DNA of 64,000 bases from SOIL31 sp964636815 (GTDB lineage: Bacteria > Babelota > Babeliae > Babelales > Vermiphilaceae): NCBI GenBank assembly GCA_964636815.1, contig CAZWTF010000004.1, forward strand, positions 50,900 to 114,899, given 5' to 3'. Each line of letters starts with the position of its first letter. Within the stretch, counting starts at the first letter, position 1. This document shows, one piece after another, positions 26,592 through 35,297 of the stretch. Made by a program: the position numbers and the translations under genes. Under the pieces are notes generated by a model. The model searched no databases and was not told where the DNA came from. It saw nothing but the letters and a program-made list of their open reading frames with translations.

Positions 26592-28352
26592 ATGCAAAAT
26601 CAAGGCACATGGGCATTTATAAAGTTGGTTACAAGACCGTTTAGATTTTATATAGCAGGAATGGTTTTTGTTTCTTTTATGTGGGCATTATTAGTTAACG
26701 TGCAACCATATCTTATTAAACTTATTTTGAATGCTGTTGCAAAAGAGCGTGAAGCTGACCTGTTAAGTAATTTAGGAATGCTCTTAGTTATATATATTGC
26801 ATCGGAATATATTTATATTTTTATTTTTCGTTTATACGATTGGCTTACGCTAAAATTGCGTCCACCATTAAAGCGTCATGCATCTCTTATCTTAATGGAT
26901 TCTATGATGGACCACGCGCACAGTTTTTATCAACATCAATTTGCAGGGAGTTTAACAACTCGTGTTGTTGATATATCAAAAGGTATTCCTGATATTTTAC
27001 GTATTGTTATTGATAGATTATTGGCCTGTTTTTTGATGTTATTATTTGCGCTGTATAATGTGTCTCGGGTTGATATTAAGTTTACGATAGCTCTGGGTGT
27101 GTGGGTTTGTTTGTTTTTGTCTGTTTCAGTTATTTTAGCCTTCAGAAATCAGTATTTAGCATATGAAGTTTCTGATGCACGCGCGTTGTGGTCAGGTTCT
27201 ATTGTGGATGTTTTGACGAATATGATGAGTATTCGTTTATTTGCAGGAAAAAAATTTGAACATAACCGTTTGAGTGCTGTAGCTGAATATTCGGTAGAAA
27301 AAGATCAGGCTCGAGATTGGTTCTTTTTTAAATTACATGCGCTGCAAGGTACATCGTATTTGATATTTCAAATGATCTGTTTTTGGTGGTTATTTAATGG
27401 TTTGACAAATCAAACAATGACAGCAGGGGATTTTGTATTAATTTTGACCTTAAATTTACATATTGTTGATAATATCTGGAATATTGCAAAAGATATGCGA
27501 GAATTTTGGGAAAAAGCGGGCGATGTGGTTCAAGGCCTTGCAATTATTCAAACGCCGATTGAAATACAAGATAAACCTGATGCAAAAGAGCTTGTTGTTA
27601 CAAAAGGTGAGATTATATTTGAGAATGTTGAGTTTCATTATCATGATGCGGAATCGCTGTTTGAGCATGAATCAGTGGTTATTAAACCTGGTCAAAAAGT
27701 TGGTCTTGTTGGATATTCTGGAAGTGGTAAATCCACATTTATTAATTTAATTCTCCGCTTATTTGATGTTACCGAAGGTGATATCAAAATTGATGGACAA
27801 GATATTCGTGACGTAACGCAAGATAGTTTACATGAAGCAATTGCAATTATTCCACAGGATCCATCACTGTTTCACCGATCATTGTTAGAAAATATTTTGT
27901 ATGGTAAAAGAGATGCAACGCATGAAGATGTTATCCTGGCAGCAAAACGTGCGTATGCGCATGAATTTATTGTGACTTTGGCGCAGGGATATGATACGCA
28001 AGTTGGAGAACGTGGTGTGCGTCTTTCTGGAGGTCAACGGCAACGGATTGCTATTGCGCGAGCTATATTAAAAAATGCTCCAATTTTAATTCTTGATGAA
28101 GCAACAAGTCAGCTTGATTCAGTAACAGAAGCAGAAATACAAGATAGCTTATGGGATTTAATGCAAGATAAAACAACATTGGTTATTGCGCATCGCCTTT
28201 CTACGTTATTACATATGGATCGTATTTTGGTGTTTGATAAGGGCAGTATTGTAGAAGATGGAACCCATGAAGAGTTATTAGTACGCGGAGGTCTTTATAA
28301 ACAGTTATGGGAAGCGCAAATTGGCGGATTTTTAGTTGATAGTGGTGAGTAA
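26592..28352 (+). CDS. ABC exporter, fused permease and ATPase (MsbA-like)
   Basis: 586 residues from the ATG after AGGGG; a longer frame starting inside the Fic gene is unlikely. Six membrane helices occupy residues 15-310. The ATPase domain has Walker A GYSGSGKST (374-382), Q-loop IPQDPSLF, signature LSGGQRQR, Walker B LILDEATS and the switch region VIAHRLST. It is a half-transporter that works as a dimer and exports lipids, peptides or drugs; the substrate cannot be read. It is co-transcribed with Fic, 10 bases downstream. Confidence 0.9.
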   Translation: MQNQGTWAFIKLVTRPFRFYIAGMVFVSFMWALLVNVQPYLIKLILNAVAKEREADLLSNLGMLLVIYIASEYIYIFIFRLYDWLTLKLRPPLKRHASLILMDSMMDHAHSFYQHQFAGSLTTRVVDISKGIPDILRIVIDRLLACFLMLLFALYNVSRVDIKFTIALGVWVCLFLSVSVILAFRNQYLAYEVSDARALWSGSIVDVLTNMMSIRLFAGKKFEHNRLSAVAEYSVEKDQARDWFFFKLHALQGTSYLIFQMICFWWLFNGLTNQTMTAGDFVLILTLNLHIVDNIWNIAKDMREFWEKAGDVVQGLAIIQTPIEIQDKPDAKELVVTKGEIIFENVEFHYHDAESLFEHESVVIKPGQKVGLVGYSGSGKSTFINLILRLFDVTEGDIKIDGQDIRDVTQDSLHEAIAIIPQDPSLFHRSLLENILYGKRDATHEDVILAAKRAYAHEFIVTLAQGYDTQVGERGVRLSGGQRQRIAIARAILKNAPILILDEATSQLDSVTEAEIQDSLWDLMQDKTTLVIAHRLSTLLHMDRILVFDKGSIVEDGTHEELLVRGGLYKQLWEAQIGGFLVDSGE

Positions 28353-28447
28353 ATTTTTTGATCATGGTTAAAAAAGGTTGAATATCGATTTTTTTGTGTG
28401 TTAGGTTTTTTGCATACATGTTATCAATTTTTTTAAAGGAGAGGACG

Positions 28448-29488
28448 ATGCACGCAAAAATAGTTGGATGTTTGTCTGTTTTATTGTTGTCACATGGATA
28501 TTCTTATGCGATTGTTGCTTATACTCCTGAAGCAGTTAGAGAGTGTATTAGTGCGATTTATCATGTAACTGAAAAAAACAACCGCAAGCGAGAATTAGAA
28601 GAGTTATATGCTGCTATCAGAGAAAATAGAATGCTTACTTCTGACGCAGTCGCTTTTCAAGGAGTAGCAGAAGCCATTGAAATTATGCGTTCATCGAATG
28701 TTGATTATAGTCAGGATATTCAATATTTAGAACAATATCTTAACAACTTAGATAATAGAGGGATATTGCTTGCTCTTGAAGGTGATGCTTCTCACAAAAC
28801 ATCATGGCCAATGGGATTGATTTCACGTTCTATGCGTGATCAACAAGATGCATATAATTTATTATGTTTAAGCAACGAATTATCTGATAATTTGATGTTG
28901 TGTGGGTGTGCTGATATGAATGCTCATTCTCATGCCTTGATGCAAAGAGCAAATTCTATGTCTGATCCATCTATTAGTTTTTCACCGGTTGATATGACTA
29001 ATTCACAGACATCAACTCCATCTCTTATCATGGGTGGTACAGGAGTTAGTTCTCCTATTGTGACTGGTTGGGCATTAACACCATCTATTAACCCTCAGTC
29101 TCTTGTAAATATGCAATTTACTTTACCTGGTAATCTTGCAAAACATAAAGACGTTACACTTGAGCTTGCTTTGTTAGTTCCAAGTAATTCACTGCCTGAG
29201 GGTTATGCAAAATTTAAAGTTTGCTCGCGATATGTTAGAGATAATTTTGATCTTAATAACATTGATTGGACGTCTACTAATACATCAGGCAACATTAAGA
29301 TAGAAGAAGCATCTACACCAGGTAACTTAAAATATATAACAGTGCAAATTCCTCTTTCAAGTCATCATTTAAAAGCTAATTATTTTGCGTTATTGAGTGT
29401 TTCTCGTATAGCTCCAACTGGATCAAAACCAGAATACAATGGAGACGTTGTTCTTGTATCAGCTGTCTATAGATATACTGCTCAGTAA
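28448..29488 (+). CDS. Secreted protein with the C-terminal beta-sandwich found in a collagen-like protein
   Basis: 346 residues from the ATG behind AAAGGAGAGG. A signal peptide ends near SYA, followed by a helical N-half (to about 190) with a CGCADMNAHSHALM segment. The C-terminal half (about 200-346) aligns by eye with the end of the collagen protein at 59064: both have a W in the first strand, QFTLP/QFTIP, a late RIAPTG/RIAPTS motif and a final RYT/KYT strand. It therefore looks like a surface protein built from the same modules but without collagen repeats. The exact function is unknown. Confidence 0.7.
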   Translation: MHAKIVGCLSVLLLSHGYSYAIVAYTPEAVRECISAIYHVTEKNNRKRELEELYAAIRENRMLTSDAVAFQGVAEAIEIMRSSNVDYSQDIQYLEQYLNNLDNRGILLALEGDASHKTSWPMGLISRSMRDQQDAYNLLCLSNELSDNLMLCGCADMNAHSHALMQRANSMSDPSISFSPVDMTNSQTSTPSLIMGGTGVSSPIVTGWALTPSINPQSLVNMQFTLPGNLAKHKDVTLELALLVPSNSLPEGYAKFKVCSRYVRDNFDLNNIDWTSTNTSGNIKIEEASTPGNLKYITVQIPLSSHHLKANYFALLSVSRIAPTGSKPEYNGDVVLVSAVYRYTAQ

Positions 29489-29502
29489 TTGAAAGATTGT
29501 AT

Positions 29503-29537
29503 CGTAAAAAAAAGCCTCTTTATGAGGCTTTTTTTAT
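29503..29537. terminator. Bidirectional terminator overlapping the end of the licD-type gene
   Basis: AAGCCTC/GAGGCTT stem with a TTTAT loop, A-run before and T-run after. The stop codon of the - strand gene lies inside the hairpin. Confidence 0.82.
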
Positions 29538-30740
29538 TACCAAATTTTTTATGCGTTTAATAATTTCTGATGTTGAAATTCCTTTAGTATATGGAATAAT
29601 ACGCATTATATTCATATTTATAGGATCTGAAAAATAGGTATACATTTTTTCCTCATCAAAATCATCTCCATGAACAACAAAATCGATATTGTGTAATGCG
29701 AGGAATTCTTTAGTAGGAGCAAGAGGTGCATCACAAATAATTTCATCAACGTACTTGCAGCTACTTATTACTTTTTTACGTTCTTCTTGCGATAAAATAG
29801 GTTGTCGTTTATATGTTGCAGCAACCTCATCTGATATTAATCCTACAACAAGGTGTGTTCCTAGATTACGTGCCTTTTTGAGAAAATTTACATGTCCATA
29901 ATGGAAAAGATCGCATACCATGCTTGCGTAAAGCTTGATAATTTTATCGGGTGAATGTATGAATTTTTGGTTATATAGAGGTCCAGTTGGTTGTGCAGGA
30001 ATCATTTCATTATCAGACAGTTCTCGCTCTTCATGTATATTGAAAAAATGGTTCCATATTCTACCATAGTGTGGCCAATCAGGTGAAAATGAGGCATTCA
30101 GATAAGGAGCAGGATTATAAGGACCAATGGCTACTGTTTCGCCAAAAGGATAAGCTTTTAAGGGGTATAGTTCTTTTTTTGTTATGTATATTGGCTCATT
30201 ATCTCGCTGCATCCAATGCTTGTCATAATAAATTTTATCATCTTTTTCTACAGTGAAAAAAATATCAATACATGGCGATCCTTTCAGTTCGCCAAATGTA
30301 AATACATCCGGTGCTGCTATTTTATAGCCAAACCATACGGGTGCTACCTCGTAATTAAGTTTTTCTAGAGCAGAAATTAATGATATAAATAGTTCTTTAT
30401 CAGTTAGTTTAATATTAAGATCGATGTCATCATCCCAAGGAATAATTCCTTTATGTCGTACTGCGCCAAGAAGCGTACCTCCTTGGATCCAGTATTCAAG
30501 TTTATTAAGCGTGAATAACTCATGAACATCTTTCATGAGTTGATAAAGATGAAGGTACCATGCGTCAGGCATTAATTGATCTTTGTGTGAATTTTGTTTT
30601 TCAGGAAGTAGGCAACGTGTTGTTTGTCCGTTTTTAAAAGACCATGGTTGTATTGTATTTGTATCATGCATTTCATTAGAATATGGCAATAAGAATGTTA
30701 TGTAGAAAGAAGAAATAATGAAAAATATGTTTTTTTTCAT
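29520..30740 (-). CDS. LicD phosphotransferase fused to eukaryote-type phosphocholine cytidylyltransferase, with signal peptide
   Basis: 406 residues from the ATG one base after the upstream epimerase stop. A signal peptide (MKKNIFFIISSFYITFLLP) precedes a LicD domain (about 45-250) with GGTLLGAVRHKGIIPWDDD; this motif family transfers phosphocholine from CDP-choline to sugars. The C-terminal domain (about 265-400) is a CTP:phosphocholine or phosphoethanolamine cytidylyltransferase with the HYGH nucleotide motif. Its stretches CKYVDEIICDAP, KEFLALHNIDFVVHGDD and KGISTSEIIKRIK match the animal/yeast CCT pattern (CRYVDEVVRNAP, EFLAEHRIDFVAHDD, EGISTSDIITRI) as I know it. One protein could thus make CDP-choline and use it. 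Why it carries a signal peptide is unclear, since CTP is normally cytosolic. Confidence 0.82.
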   Translation of the reverse strand: MKKNIFFIISSFYITFLLPYSNEMHDTNTIQPWSFKNGQTTRCLLPEKQNSHKDQLMPDAWYLHLYQLMKDVHELFTLNKLEYWIQGGTLLGAVRHKGIIPWDDDIDLNIKLTDKELFISLISALEKLNYEVAPVWFGYKIAAPDVFTFGELKGSPCIDIFFTVEKDDKIYYDKHWMQRDNEPIYITKKELYPLKAYPFGETVAIGPYNPAPYLNASFSPDWPHYGRIWNHFFNIHEERELSDNEMIPAQPTGPLYNQKFIHSPDKIIKLYASMVCDLFHYGHVNFLKKARNLGTHLVVGLISDEVAATYKRQPILSQEERKKVISSCKYVDEIICDAPLAPTKEFLALHNIDFVVHGDDFDEEKMYTYFSDPINMNIMRIIPYTKGISTSEIIKRIKNLVIKKAS

Positions 30741-30741
30741 T

Positions 30742-31764
30742 TTATTCTTTCGGTGAGTTGAGTAATGTTTGACAGAGGTTGTTATATTTTGAGCAATCTG
30801 CGGCAATATGTTTTACATCTCCTGGGCGTGCTGGCATAAATATAATTTTATTATTATAAAGATGGTATTTATCTTTAAGTATATCTATAAGTTCAAACAG
30901 ATTATTGCCATTTCCTGTTGCGATATTAAATATTTGATTGTTAATAAAATTCTTTTCACAAATGCCAAGTATTATATTTGCTTCTACAACTTTTTCTACA
31001 GAAACATAATCACGTGTTTGAGTGCCATCGCCAAATATGGTAAGAGGAAGATTATGTTCCATGCTGTATATAAATTTTGAGATAACACCGGCATAACTTG
31101 AATGAGGATTTTGTCGAGGTCCATAGACATTAAAATAGCGCATTGATACTGTTTCTATATTAAATATTTGTGCATATTCTTGGCAGTAAAGCTCTCCTAT
31201 TAATTTTGAAAATCCATAGGGGGATGTTGGGGCAGGTTTTCGGTTTTCATCACAAGGCGTTATAGATTCTCCGTAGACTGAACATGTAGAAGAGAATATA
31301 AAACGATTAACATTATTAAGTCGTGCTGCTTCGAGCAAATTCTGAGTTCCGATAATATTAATATTATGACATTTTTGAGGATCTATCGTGGAATTAGGTA
31401 CTGAAACAAATGCTGCAAGATGAAAAATAATTTTTTTGTTTTGTGTTGCCATAATGCAGGTGTCAATGTTAGTGATATCACCATGAATAAAGTTTATTTT
31501 ATTAGTTATAGCGGCAATGTTTTCCACACTACCAGTACTTAAATTATCTAAAATGGTTACATCTGCACCAAGTTCTACGAGTTTTTCTGCAACATGAGAT
31601 CCAATAAAACCACATCCTCCTGTGACAAGAACAGGAATGTTTTTATAAAGGTTAGATATATTTTTGAGTGGGAATTGGGCCATTACATTACAATTATATT
31701 GCAGTGAGAAAAGTAAAATTGTGAGAATGATTGTGTATGTATTAAAATATGGAATATGCTTCAT
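30742..31764 (-). CDS. NAD-dependent nucleotide-sugar epimerase/dehydratase with signal peptide
   Basis: 340 residues of the extended short-chain dehydrogenase family. VLVTGGCGFIGS is the NAD-binding Rossmann motif (residues 45-56), followed by YGFSK (catalytic Tyr and Lys) and RYFNVYGPRQ, typical of UDP-sugar 4-epimerases such as GalE/WbpP; the exact sugar is not certain. An N-terminal extension of about 29 residues is a clear signal peptide (TYTIILTILLFSLQYNCNVMA). The start is supported by a perfect AGGAGG site five bases upstream, so the extension is not a misannotation. It is translationally coupled to the LicD fusion downstream and divergent from the gene at 31843. Confidence 0.85.
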   Translation of the reverse strand: MKHIPYFNTYTIILTILLFSLQYNCNVMAQFPLKNISNLYKNIPVLVTGGCGFIGSHVAEKLVELGADVTILDNLSTGSVENIAAITNKINFIHGDITNIDTCIMATQNKKIIFHLAAFVSVPNSTIDPQKCHNINIIGTQNLLEAARLNNVNRFIFSSTCSVYGESITPCDENRKPAPTSPYGFSKLIGELYCQEYAQIFNIETVSMRYFNVYGPRQNPHSSYAGVISKFIYSMEHNLPLTIFGDGTQTRDYVSVEKVVEANIILGICEKNFINNQIFNIATGNGNNLFELIDILKDKYHLYNNKIIFMPARPGDVKHIAADCSKYNNLCQTLLNSPKE

Positions 31765-31842
31765 AATGCCTCCTTTTTTAGATAGAGATTGTTTTTTTAG
31801 TGTATTTTATGAACTCTGGTATAAACAATAAATTGGTTAAAA

Positions 31843-32826
31843 ATGACAAAAAAGAATATTTTTATATGGAATTTGTTGTTTTTTTTTGTATCAATGCATG
31901 GTGAAGTTGAAAATTTTTTTTCAAAAGTAATTATATGGGGACATCCATTGCATTCGCATACTCATTCATATATACATGAAGCTTTTTATCGTACATTTAT
32001 GCATCTTGGTTATAAAACGTATTGGGTTAAAAGCATTGATGAGCTTGAGGGTATAGATTTACATAAAGCTTTGTTTGTTACAGAAGGGCAAGTTGATGCT
32101 GAAATACCAAAACGGCATGACTGCTATTATATATTACATAATTGGAATCCTGACAATTATCAGGAGTTGTTTAAAGATAATCGGTGTATTCTTTTGCAAG
32201 TATACACTGATGATTGTTTACCATATGTTACGGAAAAAATAGCAGATTGTATCTATAGTAATAGTCAGGAAAAAATGATTTTTATGCCATGGGCAACTGA
32301 TTTATTGCCTGATGAAATTGATGAGATAAAACAACAACTACATATAGATAAAAAAGAGCCAATTATAAATTGGATCGGTACTATTGGAGGAGGTCGTTTT
32401 GGTAATGAGGTTGAGTTAGCGGGGTTTAAAAAAGCATGTGAGGAAAATGATATTCTTTTTAGACATTATCATAATAAATCTACGCAAGAGGGTATTGATC
32501 TTATTAAATCATCATATATGGCGCCAGCTATACAAGGAACTTATCAGTGCAAAAAAGGATATATCCCTTGCAGGATTTTTAAAAATATAAGTTACGGGCA
32601 ATGGGGTATTACAAATAATAAAACAGTGAGTGATCTTTTTAAGGGTAAAATAGTTTATAATGCTGATACTTATCAGCTCTTTTATGATGCTCAAAAATAC
32701 ATAGAGACGACATCCATAGAAAAATTATATGAATTAATGGATTTCGTCAGGGACAATCATACGTATATTAATCGTATTGAAACATTGTTATTATTTATGA
32801 AAAAAGCTCTTCATATATTATTTTAG
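31843..32826 (+). CDS. Predicted exported GT-B-like glycosyltransferase
   Basis: 327 residues with a signal peptide (FIWNLLFFFVSMHG). An N-terminal Rossmann-like half opens with IIWGHPLHSHTHSY. The C-terminal half has the layout of a GT-B donor domain: NWIGTIGGGRFGNE, then GYIPCRIFKNISYGQWGITNN, and a final helix segment like the ends of family GT1/GT4-type enzymes. No family-defining signature is certain. Its place between sugar-nucleotide and glycosyltransferase genes supports the call. It overlaps the convergent gene by nine bases. Confidence 0.55.
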   Translation: MTKKNIFIWNLLFFFVSMHGEVENFFSKVIIWGHPLHSHTHSYIHEAFYRTFMHLGYKTYWVKSIDELEGIDLHKALFVTEGQVDAEIPKRHDCYYILHNWNPDNYQELFKDNRCILLQVYTDDCLPYVTEKIADCIYSNSQEKMIFMPWATDLLPDEIDEIKQQLHIDKKEPIINWIGTIGGGRFGNEVELAGFKKACEENDILFRHYHNKSTQEGIDLIKSSYMAPAIQGTYQCKKGYIPCRIFKNISYGQWGITNNKTVSDLFKGKIVYNADTYQLFYDAQKYIETTSIEKLYELMDFVRDNHTYINRIETLLLFMKKALHILF

Positions 32827-33684
32827 GCATTTGTTGATAAAGGCATTTAAAACAGCAGTTTTTCCTTCATGATATTCTTTGGATTGATTGTCCCAATTAC
32901 TTCCACCTCGATAATGAAAAAAAGAATCGTTTAACATACATTCAAAATTAGTACAACCATGAGAAAAAAGAAATTTTACATTTTCATGAGTGGTTTCTGA
33001 TACAATAAAATCCGATGGATAAAACTGATTATCAATTAATTTTGGCATCACTTCTGGATGGTTTTTAAAATAATGATATGTTTGTCCTCCAGGATCAACC
33101 CCTATTCCATCAATTTTACCACAATTAAAATTGATAGTTTTTTTATCCGGTAATGTTTCCATATTAAGAAAAACAAGACCAATCCAAATATAATTGATAT
33201 GTTGGCGTGATTGAGGGACGCCGGCAACATCAAAGCCATCTAAAAAATCTTGCACACAAAATTCTTTAATTAAAAACATATCTGAATCAATCATCATCAC
33301 AATACCATCATGGTCAAATCCTAAAGTGTCTAAAGAAAATTGAACCACATTAGAATTACGAATAGAGGGGTGATTATAATTTTCACCAGGCCATCTTTGC
33401 AGATAAGGTGCATCATGGATTGATTGAGGAATTTTTATGCAAGGTAGACTGAGCTTATTGCACGTTTCTATAATTTGGTTAGAAACTTCCTCTTGTGATG
33501 CATCATTAAAAACCACAAAGGTATAGTCATCTTTAAGAAATTTTTTAAAGGTTTTGTCTTGAATTTCTATGAAATCTGGTCTGTTAAAACTATAAGTCAT
33601 AATTAAAACATTTTTAGAAAAAACTAAACTATTATAATTCAAAAATGTTAAGAAGAGTAATATAAAAAAATAATTTATTTTCAT
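32818..33684 (-). CDS. Predicted exported GT-A-like glycosyltransferase
   Basis: 288 residues. A signal peptide (INYFFILLFLTFLNYNSLVFS) is followed directly by a first beta strand (NVLIMTYSFNRPDF). A metal-binding DxD-type motif stands in GIVMMIDSDMFLI near residue 135. A GHxGGxY-like acceptor region is replaced by GVDPGGQTYHYF and an HYRGG segment near the end. These are features of a GT-A nucleotide-diphospho-sugar transferase, family uncertain. It is divergent from the methyltransferase at 33810. Confidence 0.6.
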   Translation of the reverse strand: MKINYFFILLFLTFLNYNSLVFSKNVLIMTYSFNRPDFIEIQDKTFKKFLKDDYTFVVFNDASQEEVSNQIIETCNKLSLPCIKIPQSIHDAPYLQRWPGENYNHPSIRNSNVVQFSLDTLGFDHDGIVMMIDSDMFLIKEFCVQDFLDGFDVAGVPQSRQHINYIWIGLVFLNMETLPDKKTINFNCGKIDGIGVDPGGQTYHYFKNHPEVMPKLIDNQFYPSDFIVSETTHENVKFLFSHGCTNFECMLNDSFFHYRGGSNWDNQSKEYHEGKTAVLNAFINKCLK

Positions 33685-33809
33685 ATGTATCCATTTTTAA
33701 ATAAGTTCCAATTTTAATCTTAGAATTCTTTTTTTGCTTATTATATTTGGGTATGGTGTGTAGTAACAATAGTTACATTAAAAACGGTTTTTTAATACCA
33801 AGGAAAAGT

Positions 33810-34586
33810 ATGAAGTTAAAAGGATTATTGATTGTGGTATGTAGTTTTTCTGCTATCCAAGCTGATGCAATAATTGATGAAGTCTTGAGTCAATATAGAG
33901 ATTATTTAGAGCATGGTACGTATGTTGGATATGATTGGTCACATATTATCCCAAAACCACAATCACGGTATTATACGTTTAAGAGAGCATTTGAACATTT
34001 TAAGCAAAACAATGGACATGTTGTTGTTGAATTAGGTACTTCGCGCAGCTTTGTGCATGGAGGACATCCAGGTTGTAATTTAGATGATGTACGCTATTGG
34101 AATGTAGGAGATCCACAAAATTGGGATTGGGGTGCTGGATTTTTCACCAGAATGGCAGCTGAATGTTTATCGCACTTGAGTCCAGTTATTCATACCGTTG
34201 ATATTATATCGGCACATATTGAACGTTGTAAAGTCATAACCGCTGATGTTTCTGATTATCTTATATATCATGTTGCATCATCAGTCGATTTTCTTAAAGA
34301 ATGTGCGCCACAAAGTATTGATTTACTGTATGTTGATACAGGAGATATGACTCCAATAGAGCCGACCGCTTTGCTACAGTTAGAAGAGGCTCAAATTATT
34401 GTTGAGAAAGATCTATTGGCTCCAAATGGTATTATTTTAATTGATGATGTACGTAATCAGACACCTAAACAATTTGGTGAGACATCAGAGTTGGGTAAGG
34501 CAAAGTATTCTATTCCTTATTTCCTTACCCATGGATTTGAACTTGTTGCGGATGAATATCAGGTAATTTTGAAGAAAACAAATTGA
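33810..34586 (+). CDS. Exported class I SAM-dependent methyltransferase-like protein
   Basis: 258 residues from the ATG after AAGGAAA; upstream codons in the same frame lack a site. A signal peptide (LLIVVCSFSAIQADA) precedes a Rossmann methyltransferase core: VVVELGTSRSFVHGG as motif I, SIDLLYVDTGD and GIILIDDVRNQTP as the later strands, the last with an Asp pair. The layout resembles methyltransferases of glycan clusters (for example class 24/CmcI-type sugar O-methyltransferases). It is convergent with the FkbM gene with one base between them. SAM is normally cytosolic, so the signal peptide is odd. Confidence 0.65.
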   Translation: MKLKGLLIVVCSFSAIQADAIIDEVLSQYRDYLEHGTYVGYDWSHIIPKPQSRYYTFKRAFEHFKQNNGHVVVELGTSRSFVHGGHPGCNLDDVRYWNVGDPQNWDWGAGFFTRMAAECLSHLSPVIHTVDIISAHIERCKVITADVSDYLIYHVASSVDFLKECAPQSIDLLYVDTGDMTPIEPTALLQLEEAQIIVEKDLLAPNGIILIDDVRNQTPKQFGETSELGKAKYSIPYFLTHGFELVADEYQVILKKTN

Positions 34587-34587
34587 G

Positions 34588-35283
34588 CTATATATTTGTG
34601 TTAATGAATAGTACATTACCATGCCAATGGGGAACTATGTCAGACCATATTTCTATAAAACCATGTTCATTCATCCATGCAGTAAGTTCATTATACATAA
34701 CACAATTTTCCCAAAAACGTTGTAAATTTACTTCCGTATAAATGAGTTTTACATTTTTTAATGAGTTAAGTGCGCCCTGTAGAGCATTTAACTCATTACC
34801 TTCCATATCAAGCCACATAAAATCAATAGTAGTTATATTGTTATCCTGAGCCCATTCATCGAGTGTTGTAACTGGTACTATAATAGGATGTTCAAGATCG
34901 GAATGAAAATAATCATTATTAAATGATTCTGTTGGTTTAAGCAGTGAGCTTGCACCGCCAGCTAAGTAAAAGGCAAATTCACCTTTTGTGTGAGAAAGAG
35001 CGCATTGAATAGCTGTTATGTTTTTGTTTTGTTGTGCTATATTCTGAACTGATTTAAATGACTCTGGTGATGGTTCAAAGGCATAAATTTTTCCTTCGGG
35101 CCACATTTGGCTCATCCATTCTGTGTCCTCACCGAATTGAGCGCCAGCCTCGATAATAATTGGATTCGCTGGAAGTATTTTTTTTAATAATGCATAAGGC
35201 ACTGCTTCGCCAAGAGTGTGAGTAATCTTGGTTTGTGCAATGAGTAGCAACATTAATACATATAATTTTTTTTGTGAGTTCAT
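34588..35283 (-). CDS. FkbM-family methyltransferase with signal peptide
   Basis: 231 residues. A signal peptide (LYVLMLLLIAQTKITHT) is followed by the FkbM core: PIIIEAGAQFGEDTEW (SAM loop), KIYAFEPSPESF, VPVTTLDEWA and FMWLDMEGNELNALQGA, all characteristic of this O-methyltransferase family acting on sugars and lipids. The start has an AAGGA site. It is the last gene of a five-gene - strand operon that begins at 39594, with 14 bases between it and the preceding gene. Confidence 0.82.
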   Translation of the reverse strand: MNSQKKLYVLMLLLIAQTKITHTLGEAVPYALLKKILPANPIIIEAGAQFGEDTEWMSQMWPEGKIYAFEPSPESFKSVQNIAQQNKNITAIQCALSHTKGEFAFYLAGGASSLLKPTESFNNDYFHSDLEHPIIVPVTTLDEWAQDNNITTIDFMWLDMEGNELNALQGALNSLKNVKLIYTEVNLQRFWENCVMYNELTAWMNEHGFIEIWSDIVPHWHGNVLFINTNI

Positions 35284-35297
35284 TTTTTTTCCTTTTT

